This document shows, in pieces, positions 1-23,570 of a stretch of DNA of 64,000 nt. Within the stretch, counting starts at the first letter, position 1; the number at the start of each line of letters is the position of its first letter. Source of the stretch: Nectonema munidae (lineage: Eukaryota; Nematomorpha; Nectonematoida; Nectonematidae); the NCBI GenBank assembly GCA_030549495.1, contig JAUIRK010000862.1:301001-365000 (forward strand), read 5' to 3'. A program made the position numbers and the translations under genes. The notes below the pieces were generated by a model. The model made no database searches. It was not told the DNA's origin and was given only the letters and a program-made list of their open reading frames with translations.

Positions 1-760
1 TTTTACCCAATTTATTACTCCCAAGCCTGCTAAGTATGGACAAAAAATGTGGCTTGCTGTGGATGTTGAAAATAGAGATTGGCTGAATGGCTTTCCTCAT
101 TTAGGTAAAGATGAAAAGCGTTCAAACGATTTGACTCTGTCTGAACATCTTGTTTGTTGTTCTAAAGCTTGTAGAGCCGTATTTCAAAAGTGGAAAAAAT
201 GTTACAACAGAGCATTTTTTATTTCTCTCAAATTCACTAGAAAGTTGGAAAAAGAATCACTGGCTTTGGTAGGTACAATGAAAAAAAGGCAGAAAGGAGA
301 GTCCTCAAGAACTAAAAAATTTTTTAATGAAAGAGTAGGAATAATTTGTTTTCGAAAATGAAGGCATTACATCAACGTTTTATCAGGCAAGGACAAATAA
401 ATCTGTTTACGTTCTTAGTAGTCAGCATGAACAAGGTGAAATAAGAGAAAATGTATATAATTATTGAATATTATAACTGTATTAACTATGGTGTGGGGAT
501 GTGTTGTATCAAATGGCACGACATTACAGCATTGAATCCTATTCGAGAAGATGGCCAGTTCATACCTTCTACAATACTTTGGACTTGGCTGCTATATGTT
601 TGAATTTTATACAGAAAAGTGACAGATTTCAAGAAAATTATTTCTACAAAAATTGGCGCAAGAGTTAGTTGAAGATCAAATTGTGAGCAAAGCTTTTCTT
701 CTGAAGATGGTGATGATATGATAGAAAAAATACAAAGAAGAAATGTCAAGTCATTATTTA
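1..760 (+). pseudogene. piggyBac transposase, C-terminal remnant
   Basis: Decayed piggyBac (DDE_Tnp_1_7) transposase, cut by the window start. Around 265-345 the frame reads VGTMKKRQKGESSR, like the piggyBac 'GT.+KN+K' linker. Around 498-640 another frame reads QMARHYSIESYSRRWP followed by VHTFYNTLDLAAICLNF, the family's conserved segment after the third catalytic Asp. The pieces lie in different frames with stops between them, so the gene is dead. The N-terminal half would lie outside the window. No end repeat or TTAA boundary could be placed, so the right edge near 760 is approximate. Confidence 0.75.
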
Positions 761-1177
761 TGGCCCAACTATAGGCATCATTTTGAACCAAAGAAGATTT
801 AAGATTTTGCTTGAATTTCGAGGTAGTAATGTTAAAAAAGTCAAATGGATTAGGTAAACTATTCTATAGACTAAAGATTGTTTAAATTTTTGTAATCTAT
901 AGAAAGATATTTCAACTGAGTGGGTATTACGTAAATAGTAAGGTTTTATGTTTTCATTTATCATAAATTCTTCATATACAATCAATGGAAGCATGAGGTG
1001 AAAGTATTAGTACAAAAAGAAATTCAGTTTATAAATATATATGCCTGATACTTTCAAAAGTTTTTCTCGGAAAAACACCAATGCTGTGTGAGAATTTCTA
1101 TCCATATCATATGCTATACGAGGTGCTTTTTTTGTTGAACAAACAAACTATTGATGTTAGCGTTTCCCCATATCAAA
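761..1177. other. gene-free spacer
   Basis: AT-rich sequence between the piggyBac remnant and the truncated LINE. I see no coding similarity, repeat end or structured element. Confidence 0.5.
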
Positions 1178-3470
1178 TTACAATAGAGCAAATGTGGAAG
1201 AAAGACACAGGTTAATTTTGACCATGTTAAACTCGCAAACTTTTAAAACTTTATCGATGCTTTCTGGTAAAATAGAAAAAGCACGGTTATTGATTGGTAT
1301 ATTAAATGAAATATCATCTACAAATAAAAAAAAATCTATTGTATTATCACACCGATATATATATATATCGTTTATGAAAATGTTAAATAGCAAGGGATCG
1401 ATGATTGATCCGTGGGGGACTCCGTGACTTATTGGAATGGGGATTGGTTGATTGTTCATCATCATAGAAGACAATTTGTGGCCTTTCATGCAAATATGAT
1501 TTCAGTAATGTGAGGCTTGATGTTTTAAGCCATACAGTGATAGCTTTTTTAGAAGTAATCTGTGACAAATGATGTCAAAAGCCTAAGAAAGATCTATGAA
1601 AACAGACACAACATTTTTTACAACATTATTGACAAACGTTGCATGTAGTAGTTCTGAATTGTGACTCTTTCTAAAACCAAATTGGAATCTGAAGAGCAGG
1701 TCATTTTTTTCAAAATAAGTTCAAAGCTGACTGTAAATTAACTTTTCAAAGATTTTTGAAAAAGTACAAATCAGACTTATTGGGCGATAATTTTTGACGT
1801 CATGTGTATCTCCTTTTTTATGAATAGGAATGATTTTACTGACTTTGAAAACACGAGGAATGCACGAAGAGTCAAGGCACGAGTTATAACCAATAAGAAG
1901 ATATTTTGCAATTGAATTACAAATACATTTAATCAGACCAAGTCCATTGGTTTGACCCAATACCATACACATTAGAAGAGTGAGACTTAATAGAATCAAT
2001 GGCAAGAATGAGATCATTCATAGAAAATCTATGAAAATTAAACTGACTATCGGAACAAATATTAAAATCATCTTCAGAGAAGCTATGAGAAGGGCTTTTA
2101 GAGGTGAATTTGAACTGAGAACTAAAAAGGTTGACTATGGTACTTGCTTCAGAAACATCCCTTATCATTTTTTAAAACTATCTTATATTTTTTTTAGGTT
2201 TAATCACGCTATTGAGATTGTTCCAAAAAGTTTTGGTTGAAGTGCTTTCATTGAAGAGATTTTCCATATGTGCTTTTTTAGCTGCCTTTATTTTATACTT
2301 GATTATGTTTCTTATTTCAACATACTGTTGTTTCAAGAGCTCTGAACGAGAGTGTTTCAACAAGATGTATTTTTTCCCTTTTTTTTTTTAATTATCTTCA
2401 GAATATCTTCGTTCATCCATTGGTTAAATGAAGTTCTGTAATAATTGGACCGTTTGGAAATAAGTTATGTTCAAGTTGATCTCCTTCACAAATTTTTGGT
2501 TGATTTTTGAAAAAAAAAATAGATTTGGTTCAATGTTATTCAGAAGATATTTGTCCCAGTCGAAATTAGAAATGTTTCTGATGAAACTATTTTTATCAAA
2601 CTTTTTGATGAATTTTTGCTGGTTTAAGCCATAGCTTTTTGAAAGAGAAAGTAAAATTGGAAAATGATCGGACATTGTAATGTAAATAATATAAGCATGA
2701 TATATATTATTGAAAGTAGAAACAAAAAAATGAGCTAAAACGGTTTGACTACTATATCTTGTGTACTTTGTTATTGCAGGTATGAAAGAATGAGATAAAA
2801 GAATATTCACAAAGTCATTTATATTTTTAAGTTTTTCAATTTTCAAAAAATCAAAATTAAAATCGCCTACATATTTTTTTTATTTCTCAGCCTAATTTAT
2901 CATCCAAATGCGACAAAAACTCGTTAACATTGTCAAAATCATTTATTGGTCTTCTGTAAGGGTTATTAATGATGATAACACCTTGTTGATTATTCAACCA
3001 AACTTCAACAGTAAAGTATTCAAAAAGGTTGTTGTAGAATTTTTGTTTGATTTCATAATTGATATCATGAGAAATGTAAAAAGCTAGACCTGAATGTGAA
3101 TTGCTACTATTAAATGAGTGAATTAGTTTATATCCTTTTATTTCAAAATTATTCAGACAACTTTCTGAACACCAAGCTCCTTGAATGCACATCACATGTA
3201 TTGGGTTATTTTTATTTTTATTGAAATTATATACAAAGCATTCGAGATAAGAAAACTTTGGATTCAAGGATTGAACATTTAGGCTTAAAATATTGAAATT
3301 ATGTAAATCTAAAATTTAATTTTCGAAACAAAAATTGGAAGCACATAAATTATTATTGAAAATGAGATCATCTGAAAAGTGACTCAAAGAAAGCAAGTCA
3401 TGAGAAAAGTTATTAAGTTTATGTAAATCATTAAAAACATCTATTGAGTTATCATTAAACACCATCAGTC
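1178..3470 (-). pseudogene. LINE ORF2 (endonuclease + reverse transcriptase), CR1/Jockey-like, broken
   Basis: Non-LTR retrotransposon ORF2 read right to left. An apurinic-type endonuclease starts near 3300 with ILSLNVQSLNPKFSYLEC, then IHVMCIQGAW and SHSGLAFYISHDI. Reverse transcriptase follows: IPIHKKGDTHDVKNYRPISL near 1820, SKIFEKLIYSQL near 1730, HGVPHGSIIDPLLFNIFIND near 1410 and the catalytic box FLFVDDISF near 1340. The order EN then RT is that of CR1/Jockey-type LINEs. The frame is broken several times and the C-terminus after the RT palm is absent, so this is a 3'-truncated dead copy. Clade assignment is by motif memory only. Confidence 0.85.
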
Positions 3471-3520
3471 AATATTTAAATCTATCAAACTACTTTTATA
3501 TTCGAGATGTTTTTTGATAA

Positions 3521-3655
3521 TTAACCCGTTATCCACCAGAATAATCAGACGATAATCTAATGCAAAGCAGATTTGTATTTAAAATCATTAATAAACGCAG
3601 ACGATTCACATTTTGGTAAAGTCAACATAAGACGACTGTGGTCGATAACCGGTTA
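3521..3655. mobile_element. TTAA-ended MITE, copy 1 (subfamily B)
   Basis: Starts TTAACCCGTTATCCACCAG and ends GTCGATAACCGGTTAT, an imperfect inverted repeat of about 18 bp. The right TTAA has drifted to TTAT. Inside are a degenerate CAGACGA motif and one exact one. TTAA plus CCC ends suggest piggyBac-type mobilisation. It lies between the ORF1 and ORF2 parts of the LINE, so it is younger than the LINE. Confidence 0.8.
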
Positions 3656-3719
3656 TCGGACAATTTCTGTTCGTTAATGAGTGATTAAAATTAGTTGAAT
3701 TCGATTTTAAACAATTAAT

Positions 3720-4100
3720 ACACTTCAAATTATTTGAGCTCTATTCTTGAGAACAATCAGTTTCTAAATGACCACTTGAGCTGCAAGCACTTATTATCCG
3801 ACTTACAATCTTTTTTAGCATGTGAAAGGCTCCCACAATTAGTGCACTGTTTATGCCATAAATAATTACTACATTTACATTTTTGAAATAAACGATAAAA
3901 ACAAAAAACATTAGCCTTAAGTAAATTGTAAATGTACTTATCAATTAAAAACACAACATTTTTATATTTCTCATTCTTCGATTTAAATTCAAGTAAACAT
4001 TTTTAATTACTCCCTGAATCCACCAAGTCCTTGATTTTTGGATTTTTAGCCATGATCAAGCTCGCTATATTTTCATTTGCAATGTCTTTTCAAATCGAAA
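3720..4100 (-). pseudogene. LINE ORF1 C-terminus with CCHC zinc knuckles
   Basis: Minus-strand reading from about 4050 gives KNPKIKDLVDSGSN, then KSKNEKYKNVVFLIDKYIY and CTNCGSLSHAKKDC, followed in a shifted frame by CSSSGHLETDC. Two CCHC knuckles after a small RRM-like domain are typical of ORF1 in CR1/Jockey-type LINEs. It lies directly upstream of the ORF2 remnant in the same orientation and is interrupted from it only by a MITE, so both are parts of one element. At least one frameshift separates the knuckles. Confidence 0.7.
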
Positions 4101-4202
4101 ACTTTATTTTCGGAAAAACTTTTTTCTGTCTCAAAAAATTCACATTATTCGACTTCAATAAATTTTCAGCCTTTCATAGTGTTGGCATCAGGAAAAAACA
4201 CT

Positions 4203-4341
4203 TTAACCCATTTAAGACCAAGCAAAGCAGACGATATCTAAAAAAAACGCAGACGATTTATATTCAAAATCATTGAAAAAAGCAGACGAAGATGAAATTA
4301 CTTATGTTCCAAAATAGGAACATTGGTCGTAAATGGGTTAA
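4203..4341. mobile_element. TTAA-ended MITE, copy 2 (subfamily A)
   Basis: Bounded by TTAA on both sides, with inverted ends TTAACCCATTTAAGACCAAG and the complement of GGTCGTAAATGGGTTAA. It contains three CAGACGA motifs in the same orientation and the hairpin GTTCC-AAAATA-GGAAC near the right end. Nearly identical to the copies at 10477 and 51305. Confidence 0.9.
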
Positions 4342-5205
4342 TACCTTTCTCGTTTTTTCAAACCTTTTCAATCGTGTCGATATGAACAATTTACATTTTT
4401 ATTCATTCCACTCTGGACCCCTCCCTTCAAAAAAATGTGTGTTCTCAAGGACACGTGCTAGCAATGCTTTCAGTGAGTAAGGATATTTACCTTGAATAAA
4501 AATTAATTGAACCGTTTAATGATATTGCCTTTCTAAAATAAGATAAATGAGATCAATTTATTGTTGCGAATCTATAATGAAATGGCATTGAGAAATAGGA
4601 AGACTTGATGAAAACAGTTCGGATAATAGATCTATATAATACTCAAAGATTTGCACCAATCTCACCAAATTCATAAATTATTCATTAGTTTTTAAAATAA
4701 AATGAATGTTATTTATATTTATACAAAACAACCTTTTGGAGCATTCAATAAGAAATTTCGTCGAACGCAAAATACACTTCAGAAAATTTAAGATCTTTCA
4801 AAAGTATAAAATGATGAATTTTTGAGTTTCCGTGAAGATCCCAGCTAACTATATTTTACTAAATTCCATTATTTGTAATATTTTATAATAAAAAAAATTA
4901 GTTTAACATTTAGGTATGCAATTTTTTTCTTAAAAAAAAACTTTATACAAAGAAAATATTCCTTGTAATTTTTATCATTTTATTTCTTTAAAAATATTTA
5001 TAAAATTGAGTAATTCACAAAAATTGCATTATCTTATTATTTACAATATTTTATAAAATTTTGTAAATTTTTTAATCTATGGTCTTTAGCAAAAAATGTT
5101 TATTGGCATTCAAGTAATTATTTTGAAGAATTTGGCCATTTCAAAGATGAGAGCAACTTTTGAAAGAAATTGAGGAGAATTGATTGCGCGTTAAGATAAA
5201 CGAAA
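4342..5205. other. AT-rich intergenic region downstream of CSNK2B
   Basis: No protein-like frame and no recognisable repeat ends. Long A/T runs only. Confidence 0.5.
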
Positions 5206-5211
5206 TTTATT
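5206..5211 (-). terminator. CSNK2B: poly(A) signal of CSNK2B
   Basis: Canonical AATAAA on the minus strand, about 12 nt after the CSNK2B stop codon. If used, it implies a very short 3' UTR. Confidence 0.5.
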
Positions 5212-5223
5212 GTAAAAGTATTT

Positions 5224-17422
<12,199 letters not shown>

Positions 17423-17636
17423 CTTAGCAAAAAACCAGAGTATATCACTCTGAAAAAAATAAATTGTAAAAGAAAATAAAAATTATAATAAATATTTATA
17501 ATCTATATTTTTTGTTGAATTCATGACAAAATTAATTAGGAAAACATCTTCTTAAAAATAAACTAAACATTGTATCTTAAAAGATATTATTCAATGATGG
17601 GATAAAAAGAAAAAAATATCGAGCCTTCTAATTATT

Positions 17637-17671
17637 AGGTAGGTAGGTAGGTAGGTAGGTAGGTAGGTAGG
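17637..17671. repeat. (GTAG)n microsatellite
   Basis: About nine GTAG units that form the 3' tail of the minus-strand LINE next to it. Confidence 0.95.
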
Positions 17672-19512
17672 AAGAAATATCTAAGCACTATCGGACTTCT
17701 CTATATGCTTGCGAAATGCTTGAGGTATAAAGTTGAAGTTAGAAAGAAGTGTATTGATTTGGCTTGTGAATTGATTAGGAATGAGGGACTTTGGAGAAAT
17801 TTGTTAGTTGTTGAGGGAGTTTGAAGTGTAGAAAGCTGGATTTTTGAGGTGGTAGTTGAAGGATGATTGTTTGAGCAAAGGTAGTCGGTGTGTGTTAAAG
17901 AATATAGGTCTTAAATAAAAGAAAATAGTGTAGTTATTTTTGTAGATTTTTTTTAATGTGAGTTTATGTGGTTTAAGAAGTCTCTGGATTCAGAAATTGC
18001 AAGTTTGACTCTATGGAGATAATAATAGAGTTTAGGGCATTGAGGAGGTTCGGATATAAAAGTAGTTCGAAGAAATTAGATGGTGGGCGATTGAGAGTTT
18101 TGACGGATAGTGAAAGAAATGAAGTTCTTGCGTGGTTGTAGTGGCAGCAGGAAAGTAGAAGATAATGAGGTGTTTCTTGTTGATTGCAGCTGAATCTACA
18201 TAGATTGCTTGGTGATTTTTTAATGCGGTAGAGATAGGAGTTGCAGGGGCAGTGTCCGGATAGCCATCTAATTAGCGGTCGTGGTGGGAAGAATTTCATT
18301 TTTGACCAAATGTCAAGAATTTGGTTTTGATTATTTATATGTTGAAAGAAAATGGAGGGTGAGGATTGGGTGAGTTCTTGTCTAAGGTATTGAATGTTAG
18401 ATCTAAGTAGAGGGGTATAGGTTTCTAGGGGAAATGAGGTAATCGGGATGTAAGGTGTATTTTGGGGTACTTTTTTAGCTAGCTTATCTACATATGTGTT
18501 TTCTAGAATGTTTGAGTGAGCCGGGCACCAGTAGAGGTGTATTTCAAAGTAATTTGATAAGTAGGTGAGTTTAGAAACAAGGGTGTATATTAAGAATGGG
18601 ATGTTGTGTTTGAGGCTTAGGTCTTTGATAATGTTTTGTGAGTCTGTAAAGAAGTGAATTGTGTCTGAATATAAGGCACCGATTTGAAAGGTAATTTTGA
18701 ATGAATTTGATGAGATAATTGGAATATTTTTGTCGGATCATATTGAAAATGATAGCAGGATGCCATGCTGAATTGAAGGCGTTGTTGATGTCTAGAAAGG
18801 GGGCGGATGATGTTAATTTGGAAGATAGTTTTGTTTCGAGGTAGGAGGAGAGTCTATATACGGATTCTGGACTTTTGTGTGGGAGGTATGCAAATTGGAA
18901 GAGACTAATTTTGTTAGATGTGGTAATGTGAAAGAGAAATCTTTTGCCTAGAATTTTTTCTAAGATTTTTCCTAAAGTAAGAAGGATGGTGATTGGTCGC
19001 CGGTTGGTTATGAGGCCTAAGTCTTTGTTGGGTTTGGGAAATAAAATAAGCTTACCTATTTTCCAGAAAGATGGGAAAAAACAGAATTTTAGGCAACTGT
19101 TGTATAATTGTAGGAGATATTGTGCATTAAAGGGAAGGATTTTATGATATGTTTTGTGGTTATAAGATCAAGGCTTGGGGATGATTTAGGATATTTATAG
19201 CTGAGGCTAATCCCGCTAGATTTACTGGAGGAAAAGTTTGGGATGAGTTTAGGAATGAGAAGGAGGAGACATGTTCGCGTATAGAGTGGTTTACTATGTT
19301 ATCGGATGTATGAGAATCCTGAGGGGAAAGCGTTGAAAGAAAGGATGGTTGATTAATGGGTCGTTGGAAATTGTGTGCGATAGAAGTGTATTGAGTTGAG
19401 AAACTTTGCGATTTTTGCGGACGGAATTAATCACCTTCCATGGATTTTTAAGAGAGGAGGAGCAGAATTTTTTCCAAGATTCTTTTTTTGCAGAATTTAT
19501 TTCTGCCATATA
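17672..19512 (-). pseudogene. LINE with reverse transcriptase and RNase H (I/R1-like), 5' truncated
   Basis: Read from 19512 down: a pre-RT part AEINSAKKESWKKFC, then RT with LFPKPNKDLGLITNRRP near 19030 and FQFAYLPHKSPESVYRLSSY near 18880. An RNase H-like part follows (TDSQNIIKDLSLKHN near 18630, LYWCPAHSNI near 18530), then the C-terminal HLSGH/zinc-type motif WLSGHCPCNSYLYRIK with ETPHYLLLSCCHYNHA at 18120-18270. The order RT, RNase H, Cys/His is that of I, R1 and LOA-like LINEs. Several stops and frameshifts are visible. It ends in a GTAG tail. Confidence 0.85.
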
Positions 19513-19828
19513 TCTATTTTTATATTGAAGTAGTGTTCTATATTGTTAGGGTCTAATGATTAAGTAATTGATAAACATTTAGAGATATAAATAGTATTAA
19601 ATATAAGAATAGATTCAAGAAAGTATTAAGTTGTATTAAATTTTAAGACTATGACCAATTTTATCAAATAATTTTGAGATAAATATGGAATTAAATTTTT
19701 ATGTTCTATTGGTGTTGTGCATATGATGATTTCCGAATTGCATATTAAGTTAGAAAAAAAACACACTTCATGTATAGGAATATATTTATAATTTCTTTTA
19801 TTTTCAATTACAAATTTACTTAACAGTT

Positions 19829-19990
19829 GAAGGTCAGCGGTTCGATCCGCATAGCTCCAAAATCAAAAAACAAATTCACAAAAAACTGTGATTAACCATC
19901 TTAAGCATAATGCGAGCATATGGCCTTACGGCTAAAAGTGCTTTGATATCTCCAACCAAACATCAGATAGAAAAAAAAGAATTGGAAATC
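19829..19990 (+). mobile_element. tRNA-derived SINE debris (B box only)
   Basis: GGTCAGCGGTTCGATCCGCA is a perfect T-arm/B box with a plausible 3' acceptor strand TAGCTCC, but no matching 5' half exists upstream. A short GCATATGGCCTTACGGC body follows. Best read as the 3' part of a tRNA-derived SINE or retro-copied tRNA fragment. Confidence 0.5.
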
Positions 19991-20879
19991 ATTTTTTTAA
20001 CAAAAATTTAAAAAAAAATCAGTATTTTTACACCTTTAAACTTGATAAAATGACAAAAAAGGCACTTTTGAACGCGAAAAAAATTACTTAATCATTCGAT
20101 TCACTTTAAATTAATTAGATCTTTGAGATAACGTATCAAACTCTAACCGATTAGAATATTAAATTTTTCTTTTTTTCATGCTCTTCGTGCCATGATTTCA
20201 CATATACTCAATAATAAATCAAACAGCTCGGTCATCAGACTCCAAGTACAGAGGGGCAAAACTCATTTAAATGGGACCGTGAGTATAATAAAATCTATAC
20301 ATTTATATATTTCAAGGTGGGGGGGTTAAATAAATATTCGGGAGGAGGCAAAGCCCCCCCCCCCCATCCCTTTCTCTTATCGACAGGCCTAAATTAAAGT
20401 ATTATCTATTTTTAGAATACTCTTGTTTTGTTCAATACTTTTTTTTCGTAGAACATCTCTGAAAATAAATATCCATAGACTACTTATACCTTGAAAATCT
20501 CTATTTGTAAATTAACTTCAAGCGGAGATTTCGAACTAATTTTTATGGATAATTTAAAAGAAATAATTTAACACAGGGATTTCTTAAAACACTATGGATA
20601 AACGTTTGTCTATTTTTTTATACCATTATCGTTAAAAATGCACTAAAAAATATACCGAAAGCGACAATTTGGTGAAAGATCGATAGTCGCTAAATTATAT
20701 TTACCATTACAATGATCCATACTACAAAAAGATTAGTACCTTGTAAAATGTTCCCATACAGACTTTGAAACTGATAAATTAGAAGTTTTAAAAAAATTTA
20801 GTAAAATTATATTTGTTCCTGTGACCAAAATATAACATTAAGCCACTGAAAAATATATTCACTAAAATAATCTTAAATA
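19991..20879. other. unassigned intergenic sequence
   Basis: Contains a poly-C run near 20355 within GGGAGGAGGCAAAGCCCCC, resembling the G/C-rich MITE debris elsewhere in the window. No gene seen. Confidence 0.4.
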
Positions 20880-21432
20880 TTTTTTGTTTCAAGTTTGAAG
20901 TAGCGATAACATTAATTCTTTTATCTAAATTTTCTAATAATGATAAATCTCCTTCATTTCTGTTTTTACTACATTCTAAGAAAGTTCTGCATACGTTTAA
21001 AGCGGCTTTTACATCTTTTATGACTGGCTTCCTTTTTATTTCTGTTGTTAAATCATCATCATCTTAGTCGTTGAATGCAGTTCTTAAACATTCAATCAAT
21101 TCTTTGTCAGTAAGTTATCCAAAAGTTTCTTGGGTTTTGTCGGCTGTTGTAAATTCTTCAGAAGACATGGCATTTGAAGTATCAATGTTTAAAAAGGATA
21201 TTGTGTCTTACAGTAGCCTGTTTATAGATAAAACGTTTTTTTCTTCATCTTGTTTAAGAGACGGATTGCCTTCTTTAGTAGTAAGTCTAGTTTGATGCTA
21301 TCAGTTTACAATGGCTGTTGGTTTGACAGATTCCAAAGATTTTTTAGCATATTTAATAGTCTCAGCTAATGTGATGTAGTAAGTCTCGTTATTTTCAAGT
21401 TGGTCTATAATCTGGAGTAGTTGATGTTAGCG
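20880..21432 (-). pseudogene. pogo/Tigger (jerky-like) transposase, C-terminal part
   Basis: Minus strand from about 21430 reads QLLQIIDQLENNETYYITLA then ETIKYAKKSLESVKPTAIVN, matching the Tigger segment after the DDE domain ('..I.+AW..V...TI.NCF'). Near 21090-20890 it reads LTDKELIECLRTAF and RKPVIKDVKAALNVCRTFLE, the usual jerky/Tigger tail. The catalytic DDE core is absent and stops interrupt the frame. Confidence 0.65.
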
Positions 21433-21627
21433 AAAATGAATTTTGAAATTTTAATTTTTTTTTCAAAAATTTTTGTGTTTGCTTTTTTTATAAACTCAAA
21501 AATCAAAAGAGAACATTATTTCTTTTTAAAATTTTAATCATTTGCAATTTTTTAAACATTAAACTTAAAAAAAATGTAATGACAATGGCAGAAATATTAT
21601 GGAAAATTAAAGACACAATGGAATAAA

Positions 21628-22330
21628 TTGAAATCAATAGTAGTTTTTACCCAAATATATGCAAATACACACATATATATCCTTTATTTACAAATTAGCT
21701 TGAGTAAAATGCAACTTTTATCATTAAATGATTACAAACATGGTGAATATGTTTCTGTCAATTTTTTACAGTCGTCAACCCCTTCAGTCGAAAAGTCATT
21801 ACAAAGAAAAAAGAGAAAATCATCCTGGATAAAAAAGATCGAAATTTGTATCAAAACAGATATTCAATTAAAGATTTGCCAAACATATCCCCTCAATTTT
21901 TTTGGGATTGACCGTTAAACATTTTTAAAGAAAAAGAATTTTCATCTGTTGAATTATTTGAAAAATTTTTTGACCATGAAGTGTTCTTTGTTATACAATC
22001 GGAGTTATCAAATATTTCAGACAAAGAGGAAATCATCAATTTACTTCCAGCGAGAATGAAATAAAGGTTTTCATTGCAATTAAAAAAAAAGTGAGCCAGC
22101 CTTACATGGTTTCAAAATGCAACAAAGGAATATGTAGCGTCGATAGAATGGATCAAAACATTTCGTTATATCGTATTGTAATTCGTTTAAAAAATGGTGG
22201 TGGTGACCATTCTTTGCTTGGATTTAAGAAGCTTCTCTTAATAATTCTCATATACAGAGAGATACTTCTTGTCTCAAATGTAATGTTGGAATCCATGTAA
22301 AATGTTTTTACACTTATCATGAAAAATAAT
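21628..22330 (+). pseudogene. piggyBac transposase with internal deletion
   Basis: The first part (21700-22060) is an N-terminal/linker region in broken frames, including EFSSVELFEKFFDHEVFFVI. The last part (22091-22330) has GICSVDRMDQNISLYRI, the third-Asp region, and then CLKCNVGIHVKCFYTYH, the C-terminal cysteine-rich zinc finger. The catalytic centre between them is missing, joined near 22085, so this is an internally deleted copy of the kind that gives rise to MITEs. Confidence 0.7.
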
Positions 22331-23205
22331 TTTTCACTCCTTTTTCATGTTTTTTCCATAAAATAAAAGATAAAAACAAATTTTTTTGAAATATACATCT
22401 TACCAAATTAATTTAAAATACTCGTATATAACCCCCCTCCCTTTAGATCATAGATACCTATACATATGACACCTGCTATTCAGGCGTACAGATACGTTAT
22501 GTGGAAAAAATAATCAAATTTAATAAGAAATAGAAGTATAGACAAATTATAAAAGTAAATATGGTTGTTCAAAAAATTAAAAAACAATAATGTTGATATG
22601 AAGGCATCACAAACGTTTCTTATTTTGCACCAATTATTACCACTTATTGGCAAGATCAACAGAGGTGCTATATAAACTCTAAATTTGACCTTTTTTTAAC
22701 TTTGAAATGAATGGTAATCTAAAGACACTTTCGTAAAAAAATTTTCGAAAGTTAAATCTTCTTCATTTAAATTATAATTCGGAATTTTAACTATCCTAAA
22801 ATCTAAAATTTGCGAGAAAACTATTCAAAGCTTATTTAAAAAAAACTTAATTTTTCGAATTATTGCTTTCTTTGTTTTTAAGATATGGAAAATTTTTAAA
22901 CATAAGGATGATATTATTAAACCATGTTTCCCTATTTTTTCTTTGTAGAATAATATTATTATACTGATTGAATCAAAGGAAAAGAATTCGAGATGAGAAC
23001 CAATATGAAAGAAGGCGCATACAGTCGTTTCAGCTATGACCAAATTAGAAAAAAAGATTTTCATCTGGGCAACAAGAACTAGAAAAGTTTATCACAAATT
23101 CGATCGAATCAAAAAAAGAATTTAAAAAGAAAATAATTGGAAAGAAATAAACGTGTAGATTATTTGGTTGAAGAAAAGCTTACAGTTTGAAAGCTTTCAA
23201 AAAAA
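22331..23205. other. unassigned intergenic sequence
   Basis: AT-rich. No protein-like frame and no clear repeat ends. Confidence 0.4.
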
Positions 23206-23209
23206 GAAC

Positions 23210-23570
23210 CACAGTAGCAATGATCTTTGCGGGTACCTAAAATCCCCGTGCCAATCATCTTTGAGGGGACCTAGAATTCCAGTACCAATGATCTTTGAGG
23301 TTACCTTAGAATTGGGGTACCTAGAATCCGATCTGTTTCGAGCGAAGCGACAAACGAATGGGATAATCCACTTGTAAGATATAAAAGAAAAGATTTAATA
23401 GCGAAATATTTTAAGCATTTGAAACAAATTTTGATATTAATAAAATGAAATAACAAATGCAAGAATTGTATTAAAATATTAGAATTCTGAAAACTTTAAT
23501 ATAAAATCCAGTATAAAAGGAAGGATATATAAATTAAAAATGCATCAAATGACACAGATGGTAATTATAA
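23210..23570 (+). repeat. dispersed repeat R1 with internal 40-bp tandem units
   Basis: Three imperfect units around 'CAATGATCTTTGAGGGGACC' (about 40 bp each, 23216-23330) precede GTTTCGAGCGAAGCGACAAA. An AT-rich tail follows, sharing AAATATTAGAATT with 31530-31760. The first half recurs on the minus strand at about 49080-49200. No coding potential was recognised. Confidence 0.65.

Noticed and set aside
4031-4480. Two plus-strand frames of 81 and 62 residues
   Set aside because: They cover LINE ORF1 antisense and a TTAA MITE. No conserved motif.
19829-19860. Possible tRNA gene (perfect T-arm)
   Set aside because: No D-arm, anticodon arm or complementary acceptor 5' strand upstream. Treated as SINE debris.
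21071-21295. 74-residue plus-strand frame
   Set aside because: Antisense shadow of the Tigger-like C-terminal region.
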